DNA from: Faucicola osloensis_B
Lineage (GTDB): Bacteria; Pseudomonadota; Gammaproteobacteria; Pseudomonadales; Moraxellaceae
DNA length: 64,000 bases
Direction: 5' to 3'
Assembly (NCBI GenBank): GCA_964211495.1
Contig: CAXORL010000002.1
Span: 124,001 to 188,000, forward strand
A model generated the notes under the pieces. It searched no databases, was not told where the DNA came from, and worked only from the letters and a program-made list of their open reading frames with translations. Position 1 is the stretch's first letter. Every line of letters begins with the position of its first letter. The position numbers were made by a program, and so were the translations under genes. Positions 1 through 8,534 of this stretch are shown piece after piece.

Positions 1-730
1 CAGGGGCTTCTTCGAGCACTTTTTGGTGACGGCGCTGTACCGAGCAATCACGCTCAAATAAATACACATAGTTGCCGTGGCTGTCGCCAAAGACTTGAAT
101 TTCAATATGGCGGGGACGCAGGGCGTATTTTTCGATCAATACGCTATCATTGCCAAAGCTGCTAATGGCTTCACGTTGACATGAGCCTAAGGCGTCAATA
201 AAGTCTTCGGTTTTTTCAACTAACCGCATCCCTTTGCCGCCGCCACCAGAACTGGCTTTGATTAGCACAGGGTAACCAATTTTGTCGGCCTCGCTATGTA
301 AAAACTCAGGGTCTTGGTTGGTGCCATGATACCCTGGAATAAGTGGTACATTGGCAGCTTCCATCAAGCGTTTGGACTCAGCTTTGAGACCCATAGCGGT
401 GATGGCAGACGCAGGGGGGCCGATAAACACCAAACCCGCATCCACGCAAGCTTGGGCAAATTCGTCGTTTTCACTCAAAAACCCGTAGCCTGGGTGAATC
501 GCTTGTGCGCCTGTTTGCTTGGCAGCCTCCAAGATGCGCTCCCAACGCAGGTAGCTGTCTTTGGGCGCAGAACCGCCTATATAAACAGCTTCATCACACA
601 CGGCTACGTGCTTGGCAAAACGGTCAGCGTCGGAATATACCGCAACGGTACGCACGCCCAATTTTTTGGCGGTGGCTGCCACGCGGCAAGCAATCTCACC
701 CCGGTTGGCTATTAAGATTTTTGAAAACAT
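1..730 (-). CDS. liuD: Methylcrotonyl-CoA carboxylase biotin-carboxylase (alpha) subunit, partial
   Basis: The minus-strand reading frame opens at an ATG at 730 and runs off the left edge, so only about 243 N-terminal residues are visible. The start MFSKILIANRGEIACRV is the classic biotin-carboxylase N-terminal fold, followed by the glycine-rich ATP-grasp loop (KASSGGGGKGMRL) and the ERDCSVQRRHQK segment. The family carboxylates enzyme-bound biotin with ATP and bicarbonate. The substrate, 3-methylcrotonyl-CoA in leucine breakdown, is inferred from the MCC beta and hydratase genes upstream in the same direction. Biotinyl and later domains lie outside the window. A propionyl/acetyl-CoA carboxylase alpha subunit would look the same here; context favours MCC. 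Confidence 0.9.
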   Translation of the reverse strand, partial: MFSKILIANRGEIACRVAATAKKLGVRTVAVYSDADRFAKHVAVCDEAVYIGGSAPKDSYLRWERILEAAKQTGAQAIHPGYGFLSENDEFAQACVDAGLVFIGPPASAITAMGLKAESKRLMEAANVPLIPGYHGTNQDPEFLHSEADKIGYPVLIKASSGGGGKGMRLVEKTEDFIDALGSCQREAISSFGNDSVLIEKYALRPRHIEIQVFGDSHGNYVYLFERDCSVQRRHQKVLEEAP

Positions 731-755
731 GTTTAAGTTCCTTCATTTTTAGATT

Positions 756-777
756 TGTAGGGCACGTTCCATGCACC
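756..777 (+). repeat. Degenerate REP-like 22-mer, copy 1
   Basis: A 22-bp segment starting TGTAGGG and ending GCACC matches, in opposite orientation and with several mismatches, the segment at 1049-1070. It resembles the small intergenic element TGTAGGGTGCGT..ACGCACC seen in many Neisseria and Moraxella genomes (from memory, not searched). The two copies bracket the small gene at 800-1015. Confidence 0.4.
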
Positions 778-799
778 TTGTAGGAAAAATTTATTTGCG

Positions 800-1015
800 T
801 CAAATATGTAATGCGCAATAAACTTTTTCAGCATCATTTAAGCCATCTTTAACAGACATAAAACCTTTACTCACTAATTTTACCGTATTAAAACTTTTGC
901 CTTCATCATCGGTCACCATCACGACCAAGTCTTGGTTTTCAAAACTTTGCAGTTCTTGAATCAATTCTTGAATGGTTTTGGTTCTATTTTCCCAAGCAAC
1001 AATATTATCGCCCAT
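800..1015 (-). CDS. Small hypothetical protein (71 aa) inside liu operon
   Basis: A 71-residue acidic protein starting MGDNIVAWENRTKTIQELIQELQSF and ending YCALHI. No signal peptide, membrane segment or known motif is visible. It is preceded by an AT-rich segment and is bracketed by two degenerate REP-like 22-mers. It lies between the hydratase and MCC alpha genes, where liu operons normally have no such gene. Its base composition looks more AT-rich than the flanking catabolic genes, which suggests a later insertion. Function unknown; it could be a small immunity or regulatory protein, but nothing in the sequence shows that. Confidence 0.55.
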   Translation of the reverse strand: MGDNIVAWENRTKTIQELIQELQSFENQDLVVMVTDDEGKSFNTVKLVSKGFMSVKDGLNDAEKVYCALHI

Positions 1016-1048
1016 AAATTTTTCCGCTTCTGACTAAACTGGTGAAAT

Positions 1049-1070
1049 GGTGTGTAAGACGCACCTTACA
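1049..1070 (+). repeat. Degenerate REP-like 22-mer, copy 2
   Basis: This 22-bp stretch contains GTGTGTAAGACGCAC, a near-palindrome able to form a short hairpin. It is the inverted-orientation counterpart of the copy at 756-777. Both flank the 71-aa gene. Confidence 0.45.
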
Positions 1071-1086
1071 TTTGGTATGTTGTAAG

Positions 1087-1602
1087 TTAAATACCCAAAA
1101 TACTAACACCAACATGACGATTTTCAGTAAGCCAACTTGCCAATTCTCGGTAAGTATTAACAATTTTTTGAATATTTACGGCAAAATTTTTGTTAAACTC
1201 TATTTTCGTTTGATTTGGTGTTTCGCTAATAATATCGTGCAAACTATTATCAAAACGAATATAAGGCTCTTGTTTTTTCGACAAAAAATCGTCTGATTGT
1301 AAATTGTTAGGTTCTGTTACCTTATCCAATTTATCTGCCAAATTTATCAAAGCTTGGCAAAAATTTTGGTTATCCGGCTCATTAACATCTGTAAATTCAA
1401 AAAAATTATAATCTGTGACAAAATCAGTTGCTAATCCATCTAAACAGCTCGTCCAAATATCGCCATATACATAAAGCGAATTTTCAGCCCAAAAGGTAGT
1501 TTCTTCTGTTTCATCTTTATAATAACCTTGAGTTAATTCAACAAAAAAATTGCTATTTGCAGATTTAACCGCATTCAAATTGACTAACAGCGTATTATTC
1601 AT
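1087..1602 (-). CDS. Hypothetical acidic protein (171 aa), translationally coupled to hydratase
   Basis: The ATG at 1602 shares its A with the TGA of the upstream hydratase gene (TGATG), so translation is probably coupled; a TTG one codon earlier is an alternative start. The 171-residue product is rich in N, D, F and T (TLLVNLNAVKSANSNFFVELTQGY..) with no transmembrane or signal segment and no motif I recognise. AT-rich composition sets it apart from the surrounding liu genes. It may be a lone immunity-type or small accessory protein acquired by insertion and now transcribed with the operon; this is inference. Confidence 0.6.
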   Translation of the reverse strand: MNNTLLVNLNAVKSANSNFFVELTQGYYKDETEETTFWAENSLYVYGDIWTSCLDGLATDFVTDYNFFEFTDVNEPDNQNFCQALINLADKLDKVTEPNNLQSDDFLSKKQEPYIRFDNSLHDIISETPNQTKIEFNKNFAVNIQKIVNTYRELASWLTENRHVGVSILGI

Positions 1603-2396
1603 CAACTTAACCAGCTTGGTTTACGTTTTTGCAAGAATGACTGTACGCCTTCTTTACCCTCGGCGGATGCACGGATATCGGCAATGCCTGCAACGGTATC
1701 TTTGATTAACTGCTCATCAATCTCGGCATACGCCACATCCTGCACCAGTTTTTTACACACTTTGACAGCATTTGGGCTAGCGTTGACCAAGTGTTTGACC
1801 AAGTTATCAAGGCTTTGTGTAAACTCTTCTTCATCCACCCGCTCATGGATAAAACCGATTTTTTTGGCTTCTTTGGCATCAAATACTTCAGCGGTTAAGA
1901 AGTACCGATGCGCGGCTCGCGCACCCATCGCACGAATCACATACGGGCTAATGGTCGCAGGAATCAAGCCAAGTTTGACTTCGCTTAAGCAAAAATTGGC
2001 GTTTTTGACGCTAATGGCGATATCACAAGCCGCAACCAGACCCATACCACCGGCATATACATCGCCTTGAATGGCAGCGACAGTCGGTTTTGGACAGTGG
2101 TAGATAGTCGCTAGCATTTGCGCAAGCTTGCCAGCGTCTGCTAAGTTCTCATCGTGGCTATAATCCGCCATCGCGCGCATCCAGTTCAAGTCTGCACCGG
2201 CACAGAAGGCTTTGCCATTGGCAGTCAATACCACCGCACGCACTTCGTCTTGCTCAGCGCAAAATTGAAACACATCGGTTATTTCTTGGATGACATCGTC
2301 ATTAAAGGCATTGCGTTTGTCTGGGCGATTGAGGGTAACGGTCGCTACGTGCTGGTCAATGTCTAACAGTAGGCTGTCATAAGTCGGTAATTTCAT
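1602..2396 (-). CDS. liuC: Methylglutaconyl-CoA hydratase (enoyl-CoA hydratase family)
   Basis: 264-residue crotonase-fold enzyme. The start at 2396 (MKLPTYDSLLLDID) has an AGGA ribosome site 8 nt upstream; a longer frame to 2555 has no such support. Visible family features are LNRPDKRNAFND, the CoA/oxyanion loop AFCAGADLNWMRAM and YAGGMGLVAACDIAIS, and EVKLGLIPATISPYV. The ADLNWM and GGMGL segments are typical of the LiuC/AUH branch, which hydrates 3-methylglutaconyl-CoA to HMG-CoA in leucine catabolism. It lies 103 bp after the MCC beta gene in the same orientation, consistent with that role. Cytoplasmic. Confidence 0.9.
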   Translation of the reverse strand: MKLPTYDSLLLDIDQHVATVTLNRPDKRNAFNDDVIQEITDVFQFCAEQDEVRAVVLTANGKAFCAGADLNWMRAMADYSHDENLADAGKLAQMLATIYHCPKPTVAAIQGDVYAGGMGLVAACDIAISVKNANFCLSEVKLGLIPATISPYVIRAMGARAAHRYFLTAEVFDAKEAKKIGFIHERVDEEEFTQSLDNLVKHLVNASPNAVKVCKKLVQDVAYAEIDEQLIKDTVAGIADIRASAEGKEGVQSFLQKRKPSWLS

Positions 2397-2499
2397 CGTG
2401 TTTTTCCTTTTTTTTGTTGGGTAAAGTTGAAGCGTTTTTGATGCTTGCTCAATGGTGAGAGAACAAATAACCAAGACTTCTGATTTTACACGCTGAAAA

Positions 2500-4116
2500 T
2501 TACATTCTAAATACACCGAAGGTGGTGTCTTCAATCGGTGCGTTGTAAGCGGCACTTAAACCGAGTGCCAATACTTGCCGGGTATCGGCTGGGTCAATCA
2601 CGCCGTCATCCCACAGTCTAGCCGAGGCATAATACGGATGACCTTGCTCATCAAATTGCTGACGCACTGGCGCTTTGAACGCTTCCTCGTCCTCGCTTGA
2701 CCAGTGCTCACCTTTAGCATGGTATTGGCTGCGTTTGACCGTTGCTAATACCGAGGCTGCTTGCTCGCCACCCATCACCGAGATACGCGCATTTGGCCAC
2801 ATCCACAAGAAACGTGGACTGTACGCACGACCACACATACCGTAGTTACCCGCGCCGAATGAACCGCCGACAATCACAGTAAACTTCGGCACTTTGGCAT
2901 TGGCAACCGCCATAACCATTTTGGCACCATGACGGGCAATCCCTTCATTTTCGTATTTGCGCCCCACCATAAAACCTGTGATATTTTGCAGAAACACGAG
3001 CGGAATTTTACGTTTGCAGCATAGCTCGATAAAATGGGTGGCTTTTTGCGCTGATTCGCTAAATAAAATACCGTTGTTAGCGATAATACCCACTGGCATA
3101 CCTTCAATATGCGCAAAACCACACACCAGCGTCGTGCCAAAACGTGCTTTAAACTCATCAAACTCACTGCCATCGACAATGCGAGCGATGACTTCACGGA
3201 TATCAAATGGCTTACGGGTGTCAGTTGGGATGATACCGTACAATTCTTTGGCGTCGTATTTGGGTGGACGCGGGGTTTTTTGCGCGGTAGCGTGGTGGAT
3301 GGGTGTTTTTTGTTGGTTTAAATTGCCGATGATGTTACGCGCCAGTGATAACGCGTGTAAATCGTTTTGGGCAAGGTGGTCAACCACGCCCGATAGACGG
3401 GTATGGACATCGGCACCGCCTAAGTCTTCGGCGGTGACTTCCTCACCTGTGGCAGCTTTGACCAGCGGCGGTCCACCCAAAAAAATCGTCCCTTGATCTT
3501 TAACAATAATCGACTCGTCACTCATGGCGGGCATATAGGCACCACCTGCGGTACAGCTACCCATCACAACAGCGATTTGGGGAATGCCTTCGGCGCTCAT
3601 ATTGGCTTGGTTAAAGAAGATACGACCAAAGTGGTCTTTATCTGGGAATACTTCATCTTGGTTGGGTAAGTTCGCGCCGCCAGAGTCGACCAAATAGATA
3701 CATGGCAAGCGGTTTTCTCGCGCGATTTCTTGCGCCCGTAAATGTTTTTTGACCGTCATCGGGTAGTAAGTGCCGCCTTTGACGGTGGCATCGTTACACA
3801 CAATCATACAGTCAATACCAGCCACGCGACCAATGCCAGCAATCACGCCTGCGGCAGGAATATCGGCATCATACATGCCATACGCTGCCATCGGGGAGAC
3901 TTCCAAAAATGGTGTACCGGCATCTAGCAAGCGCTCGACTCGTTCACGCGGCAATAGCTTACCCCGAGCCACATGTTTGGCGCGGGCAGACGCTGAACCG
4001 CCCTGAGCAATGACCGCAAGTTTGGCTTTGAGGTCATCAACGATAGTTTGCATGGCAGCGGCATTAGCTTGAAATTCCGCGCCATTTGGGCTTAATTTAC
4101 TTTGGATAACCGTCAT
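2500..4116 (-). CDS. liuB: Methylcrotonyl-CoA carboxylase carboxyltransferase (beta) subunit
   Basis: 538 residues, the usual MCC beta length. The ATG at 4116 (MTVIQSKLSPNGAEF) has AGGA 6 nt upstream, better than an ATG-less extension to 4137. Carboxyltransferase motifs are clear: GKLLPRERVERLLD, VGSCTAGGAYMPAMSDE, IFLGGPPLVKAATGEEV, and near the C-terminus IVGGSFGAGNYGMCGRAYSPRFLWMWP followed by ISVMGGEQAASVL. It transfers CO2 from biotin on the alpha subunit (730, downstream) to 3-methylcrotonyl-CoA. It sits between the acyl-CoA synthetase gene and the hydratase, one transcription unit. Confidence 0.95.
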   Translation of the reverse strand: MTVIQSKLSPNGAEFQANAAAMQTIVDDLKAKLAVIAQGGSASARAKHVARGKLLPRERVERLLDAGTPFLEVSPMAAYGMYDADIPAAGVIAGIGRVAGIDCMIVCNDATVKGGTYYPMTVKKHLRAQEIARENRLPCIYLVDSGGANLPNQDEVFPDKDHFGRIFFNQANMSAEGIPQIAVVMGSCTAGGAYMPAMSDESIIVKDQGTIFLGGPPLVKAATGEEVTAEDLGGADVHTRLSGVVDHLAQNDLHALSLARNIIGNLNQQKTPIHHATAQKTPRPPKYDAKELYGIIPTDTRKPFDIREVIARIVDGSEFDEFKARFGTTLVCGFAHIEGMPVGIIANNGILFSESAQKATHFIELCCKRKIPLVFLQNITGFMVGRKYENEGIARHGAKMVMAVANAKVPKFTVIVGGSFGAGNYGMCGRAYSPRFLWMWPNARISVMGGEQAASVLATVKRSQYHAKGEHWSSEDEEAFKAPVRQQFDEQGHPYYASARLWDDGVIDPADTRQVLALGLSAAYNAPIEDTTFGVFRM

Positions 4117-4204
4117 TGTAAATCCTAATTCTGTCAAAGGGTGCAGCTAAATTGCTAGCAGATGCCCTCTTCATTTATGTTAAATTTTTGATGAAGTTGA
4201 AAAT

Positions 4205-5941
4205 TTAGAGTCCCAATTCTTGTTTCATCGCTTCCACGATTTTGAATTTTTGAATTTTACCCGTGACGGTCATTGGGAACTCGTCGACAAACTTCATATA
4301 AGTCGGTACTTTATAGTGGGCAATGTGATCTTTACAAAAATCACGGATGTCTTGTTCGGTTAAGTTGCTGTCTTTTTTGGGGATAATCCAAGCGGCAAGG
4401 ACTTCACCAAATTTCTTGTCAGGTACGCCCACGATTTGGACGTCACGGATTTTTGGGTGGCGATATAGGTAGTTTTCGATTTCAACAGGGTAAATGTTTT
4501 CACCACCGCGAATCACCATGTCTTTACTACGCCCGACGATTTTGACGTAGCCTTCTTCGTCCATGGTTGCCAAGTCACCGGTATACATCCAGCCATCGAC
4601 AATGGCTTCTGCCGTTTTATTGGTGTCATTCCAATAGCCGAGCATGATTGAGTAACCTTTGGTACACAGCTCACCTGTCTCACCGATGCCAAGCGTTTCA
4701 CCTGTCTCTGGGTTGACGATTTTGACTTCTAGGTTTGGCTGTACCAGACCTACGGTTGAGACTTGTTTTTCAAGTGGCGTGTGCTGGTTGGTTTGACAAG
4801 ATACCGGCGATGTTTCGGTCATGCCATAGGCAATGGTGACTTCTTTCATGTGCATTTGCTCAATCACGCGGCGCATGACCTCAATCGGACAGCTTGAGCC
4901 TGCCATGATGCCAGTACGCAAAGTCGATAAGTCATAATTGGCAAAGTCTGGGTGGTCAAGCTCGGCGATAAACATGGTCGGTACCCCATGCAGACCTGTA
5001 CATTGTTCTTTTTGCACGGTTTCAAGTACTGTGATGGGGTCAAAGCCATCATTGGGATACACAATCGTGCCACCGTGGGTCAAGATGGCAAGGTTGCCCA
5101 GTACCATGCCAAAGCAGTGGTAGAGCGGGACAGGGATACACAGACGGTCATCGGCAGTGAGGTTCATGGCTTCACCGATGAAATAACCGTTGTTCAAAAT
5201 ATTACGGTGGGTAAGCGTTGCGCCTTTGGGCGTGCCTGTGGTGCCACTGGTGAATTGGATATTGATGGGGTTATTGGGGTTGAGCTTTTTGGCACGTTCC
5301 GCTACCGCCGGATCATCGGCATCGCCTTCGGCAATCCAAGCTGAGAATTTTTGCATATAGCTAAAATCCTCAGTGGACTCTGGGCTGTCAATCCAAATGA
5401 CCCGTTTGAGATTGGGTAATTGCACGAGCTCTAAATTTTGGTAGCTTTGGTGACGTGCTTCAGGGGCAAGCTCTTGAAGCATCACCGCGTAGTCGCTAGA
5501 TCTGAAATGGCGCATCAATACCAGCACTTGGCAGTCGACTTTGTTGATGGCGTATTCAAGCTCAAAGATACGATAGGCGGGGTTGATGTTGACCAGTATA
5601 ATACCGGCTTTGGCTGTCGCCAATTGCATGATGACCCATTCAACGTTGTTGTGTGACCAAATACCCACGCGATCGCCTTTTTGCAGACCCATACGAATCA
5701 TGCTGCTGGCTAGCTGATTGACTTTACGCTGTAGCTCGCGGTAGGTGAGACGAATGTTTTGGTGTGCGGAAATTAGGGCTTCTTTATCGGGGTTTTGTTC
5801 CACCATCTGATCAAAAAAATCACCAATGGTCAATTCTATCAGTGGTGTGACCGGTCCTTTATCATAGCTTTGGGTGAGCGGGGCGTTGGCAGATTTCGCA
5901 CCCATTACGATGCGTGGCAGGGTTAGCACGTCTTTGGTCAT
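4205..5941 (-). CDS. AMP-binding acyl-CoA synthetase
   Basis: 578-residue member of the ANL adenylating superfamily, which activates a carboxylic acid with ATP and joins it to CoA. Motifs in order: the P-loop-like IQFTSGTTGTPKGATLTHRN, YGMTETSPV, GWMYTGDLATMDEEGYVKIVGRSKDMVIRGGENIYP, and the C-terminal catalytic lysine region TVTGKIQKFK. Length and the GGENIYPVEIE segment fit medium/short-chain acyl-CoA synthetases commonly placed next to liu genes. The exact substrate (branched or short-chain acid) is inferred from context only. An AAGGA site lies 7 nt before the ATG at 5941. It is the first gene of the minus-strand liu operon. Confidence 0.9.
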   Translation of the reverse strand: MTKDVLTLPRIVMGAKSANAPLTQSYDKGPVTPLIELTIGDFFDQMVEQNPDKEALISAHQNIRLTYRELQRKVNQLASSMIRMGLQKGDRVGIWSHNNVEWVIMQLATAKAGIILVNINPAYRIFELEYAINKVDCQVLVLMRHFRSSDYAVMLQELAPEARHQSYQNLELVQLPNLKRVIWIDSPESTEDFSYMQKFSAWIAEGDADDPAVAERAKKLNPNNPINIQFTSGTTGTPKGATLTHRNILNNGYFIGEAMNLTADDRLCIPVPLYHCFGMVLGNLAILTHGGTIVYPNDGFDPITVLETVQKEQCTGLHGVPTMFIAELDHPDFANYDLSTLRTGIMAGSSCPIEVMRRVIEQMHMKEVTIAYGMTETSPVSCQTNQHTPLEKQVSTVGLVQPNLEVKIVNPETGETLGIGETGELCTKGYSIMLGYWNDTNKTAEAIVDGWMYTGDLATMDEEGYVKIVGRSKDMVIRGGENIYPVEIENYLYRHPKIRDVQIVGVPDKKFGEVLAAWIIPKKDSNLTEQDIRDFCKDHIAHYKVPTYMKFVDEFPMTVTGKIQKFKIVEAMKQELGL

Positions 5942-6321
5942 GGTAGCATCCTTACTATCGTGTTTTTTATCGTGTTTTTCTATCGTTTTTTTGGGGTGTT
6001 TACTAAAGGTATTGACGAAAGCCAGTGAAAACTTCGTGCTTACCTAAGTAAAAATTTTTACCCACTGATTAATACCTAAGTATTCCTTGACTTAAAGTAT
6101 TGTTATAACACTTATTTTAATTCATTTTTTTAAAATTTTTACCGTGTTTAATCATCAATGTGTGACATATTAATCAATAAATTATGGACTTGTCAATCTA
6201 AAACGAGACAATCTTTATCGAAATAAAAATTATCTTTAGGCTAAAAAAATATTCGATACATATTCAATAGGTATTCAATGACACTTACTACCCCTAACCC
6301 AGCCAATCATTTGGCTGACCA
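5942..6321. promoter_or_regulatory. AT-rich upstream region of the liu operon with a repeated TACCTAAGTA motif
   Basis: No gene is seen in this stretch. TACCTAAGTA occurs twice, at 6041-6050 and 6073-6082, 32 bp apart (about three helical turns), upstream of the minus-strand acyl-CoA synthetase gene. Spacing on one face of the helix suggests a dimeric regulator such as a MerR/TetR-type LiuR/PsrA-like protein. The regulator gene is not in the window; this is inference. Confidence 0.4.
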
Positions 6322-6354
6322 TAAAAAAACCCATCTCACTATGAAAGATGGGTT
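6322..6354 (-). terminator. Rho-independent terminator after the lipoprotein gene
   Basis: A perfect 9-bp stem (AACCCATCT / AGATGGGTT, 6328-6336 with 6346-6354) is followed, on the minus strand, by a run of T (6322-6328). It ends transcription of the lipoprotein gene whose stop is at 6384. Confidence 0.85.
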
Positions 6355-6383
6355 CTACACTCAACAGGGTAAAATGGGATAAA

Positions 6384-6779
6384 TTATTTTTCGCTATAGA
6401 GTTTGATGCCGGTAGCAAAGGGGCATTGTTTTAGGCGAGCGGCTTGTAGCATCGCATCACGTTGTCCCATGGCAATCGATAGATTATGACGGTTGCCGCC
6501 ATTGATTGAGCCTAAGCCGACACTCACGGTAGGATAAATACCATGGCGATTGCCCGATACGCCAATCCCAATGCCTGAAGCCTGCAAACCCGTGCGCTGG
6601 TTGGCATTGGCATCAATATATTGATTGACGCGTGTGTATTCATTGGCAAGCGCAACACAGTCATAGCTTTGGTAATTGTTGGCGGATACGTATTCAGGGG
6701 TAGGCGTGGTCATACACCCTGTCAAGCCTGGCGTGGCGGCCGTCGCTAAAAGTATTGAGATAGCTAATTTTTTCATCAT
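6384..6779 (-). CDS. Small secreted lipoprotein, function unknown
   Basis: 131 residues with a short signal peptide (MMKKLAISILLATAATPGLTGC) ending in a lipobox LTGC, so the mature protein should be lipid-anchored at Cys22. The mature part has glycine-rich repeats (GIGIGVSGNRHGIYPTVSVGLGSI) and no catalytic motif that I recognise. A GGGAG ribosome site fits the second ATG at 6776 slightly better than the first. Strong terminator downstream. Probably an outer-membrane lipoprotein; role unknown. Confidence 0.75.
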   Translation of the reverse strand: MMKKLAISILLATAATPGLTGCMTTPTPEYVSANNYQSYDCVALANEYTRVNQYIDANANQRTGLQASGIGIGVSGNRHGIYPTVSVGLGSINGGNRHNLSIAMGQRDAMLQAARLKQCPFATGIKLYSEK

Positions 6780-6808
6780 CCTACTCCCTTATGTTCACTG
6801 CTTTAGCC

Positions 6809-7174
6809 TTAAAATAGGTTGAGCGGTTTAACAAACGCCAGCGTCAAAATACCCATATAGGCAATAAATGCAATCAACGTACCTATTTTGGCTTGATTGG
6901 GTGTAGTCGTCTGGCGCGTGGCTTTGACAGTCGCTGAAATGGCAACAATGAGTAACACCATCTTGGCAATCAACCAATGCGGCACTATACCTGCGCCAAA
7001 TAATGGCATCGCCGTCACCGCGCCTGTTAAAATCACCAAGGCATACATTACGTGTGCGCCGATCTTGGCAGATTTTGACAACCCTTTTCCTTTTTGTGCG
7101 GTAAATACCAACACGGCTTGCCACAAGAATAAGGCAATTAAAATCAATGCCATCAGCATATGTGCGTGTTTCAT
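6809..7174 (-). CDS. SirB2-family inner-membrane protein
   Basis: 121 residues with four hydrophobic helices (about 5-23, 43-62, 67-84, 96-115) and the family signature KGKGLSKSAKIGAHVMYALVILTGAV, then VPHWLIAKMVLLIVAI. SirB (invasion gene expression up-regulator) proteins are small four-helix membrane proteins of unclear function, named from Salmonella. It lies just upstream of the lipoprotein gene in the same direction (29 bp gap), possibly co-transcribed. Confidence 0.8.
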   Translation of the reverse strand: MKHAHMLMALILIALFLWQAVLVFTAQKGKGLSKSAKIGAHVMYALVILTGAVTAMPLFGAGIVPHWLIAKMVLLIVAISATVKATRQTTTPNQAKIGTLIAFIAYMGILTLAFVKPLNLF

Positions 7175-7263
7175 ACATCAACCTTTTTTATAATAATATA
7201 GCGTAAATTAACTCAATGGGTCTATGGTGTTAGCCTATGTTAACACTCTTTTTTATCTGTATG

Positions 7264-7599
7264 TTACCCCGCGTTTTGTCCTGCGCAATTGGGACTTTCG
7301 GGAGATTGCCCAACCGCTTGCCATTCTGCTTGGGTATAAGCATGGATTGAAAACGCGTGAATTTTCCCACCGCCTTGTGACAGTAACGCATGGATGAGTC
7401 CATATACCAACTGATGACGCTGTACCAAGCGTTTGCCTGCAAATGCCTCACTGACAATGGTCAGCTTAAAATGGGTTTCTTTGCCTTCAAAATAGCCAGC
7501 ATGGCGCATCGACTCGTTTTCTAGCTGATAGACACTGGGCTGTAACGTTTGCAAACGCGCTGTCACGGCATCGGCAATCGGGGTAGCAAGTTGACTCAT
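7264..7599 (-). CDS. bolA: BolA family protein
   Basis: 111 residues with the BolA fold signature: ENESMRHAGYFEGKETHFKLTIVSEAFAGKRLVQRHQLVYGLI and the C-terminal IHAFSIHAYTQAEW. The motif V(S)EAFxGxxxVxRHxxVY and the histidines fit BolA proteins, which bind Fe-S clusters with monothiol glutaredoxins and affect cell shape and stress gene expression. A final tail (GQSPESPNCAGQNAG) carries one cysteine. It stands alone between SirB2 and UPF0756 genes. Confidence 0.9.
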   Translation of the reverse strand: MSQLATPIADAVTARLQTLQPSVYQLENESMRHAGYFEGKETHFKLTIVSEAFAGKRLVQRHQLVYGLIHALLSQGGGKIHAFSIHAYTQAEWQAVGQSPESPNCAGQNAG

Positions 7600-7802
7600 G
7601 TCGTCCTCGGTTCACTGATTTTATTCATCAAAAATAGGTAACCAATGACAAACCTAACTGGTCACCACTTACCGCTTTTTAGCCATTTTAGCATAGTTTT
7701 AAGGTAGCCTAATCTATCAAATTGGCTCGACTGGCAAAAATAATCTTGTGTCAATATCGCTCAATTTTTCTCTATGTTTGATGAATCACTAGCTGCTATG
7801 AT

Positions 7803-8258
7803 TCACTTCGACCAATATAGCAAGGATAAAATCCCTGCGGCAATTAACGGACCCACCGCCACCCCGCGGAACAATACCACCCCTGCTACTGTGCCAATCA
7901 TCAGCCCCGTGACCACGTTGGGGTCAACTTTCATTAAGTTCACCCCTCTTGCGCCCAGCCAAGTCACCAGCAATCCCACGGCGATGGCCAATAATGAGCG
8001 CCAACTGGCAAAAGAGGTCATCAAGGCTTTGCTACTGACTTGTTCGGAGGCGATAGGCGCAATGACGGCAATGGTGAGCAGCAAAATACCCAAGTTGAGT
8101 CCATATTGCTGAATATAAGAAAAGATAGACTGGTTGTTGGGTAAAAATTTGATGATAATCAGCGCAGTCGCACTGACCCAAATCGTGGGATTGTGCACAA
8201 AAATACCGCAGCCCAAAATGACGAACAAGACTAGCAAATTAATATCAAGCTGATTCAT
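7803..8258 (-). CDS. UPF0756 (YeaL/DUF441) membrane protein
   Basis: 151 residues with four to five hydrophobic segments. Family-typical stretches are LLVLFVILGCGIFVHNPTIW, YGLNLGILLLTIAVIAPIASEQV, and the C-terminal VDPNVVTGLMIGTVAGVVLFRGVAVGPLIAAGIL. The family has no known biochemical activity. It stands alone; downstream, before the BolA gene, there is about 200 bp without a gene. Confidence 0.85.
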   Translation of the reverse strand: MNQLDINLLVLFVILGCGIFVHNPTIWVSATALIIIKFLPNNQSIFSYIQQYGLNLGILLLTIAVIAPIASEQVSSKALMTSFASWRSLLAIAVGLLVTWLGARGVNLMKVDPNVVTGLMIGTVAGVVLFRGVAVGPLIAAGILSLLYWSK

Positions 8259-8483
8259 GAATTTACCCTATAGCTGTGACCAAACGCTTATTATGCCACT
8301 GACGATGCCGCTGTGCTGTGAGATATGTAAAAAACTTCAATCAATCGGTTTTTTGACAACTTGTTAGGCTTGCTAGATAAATTGATGGGTAGGTAAATTG
8401 TTGAGTAAATTGATGGGCAATGGATTATTGTGGATAAGCAAATTTTTAATCAACCCCTTATTTTGAACACTAAATTTGCTCAC

Positions 8484-8515
8484 TAAAAAAGCCAATATCA
8501 GCTAAATATTGGCTT
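8484..8515 (-). terminator. Rho-independent terminator after M48 peptidase gene
   Basis: A 10-bp stem (AAGCCAATAT at 8489-8498 with ATATTGGCTT at 8506-8515) is followed on the minus strand by a T run (8484-8490). It lies 20 bp after the stop of the peptidase gene. Confidence 0.85.
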
Positions 8516-8534
8516 ATGACATACGAAGTTAAAA

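Noticed and set aside
2957..3496. Long plus-strand open frame inside the MCC beta gene
   Set aside because: Shadow frame of a highly conserved carboxyltransferase gene on the other strand.
6828..7181. Minus-strand 117-aa frame overlapping SirB2
   Set aside because: Overlaps the SirB2 gene in another frame and is rich in Cys/Arg typical of a shadow frame.
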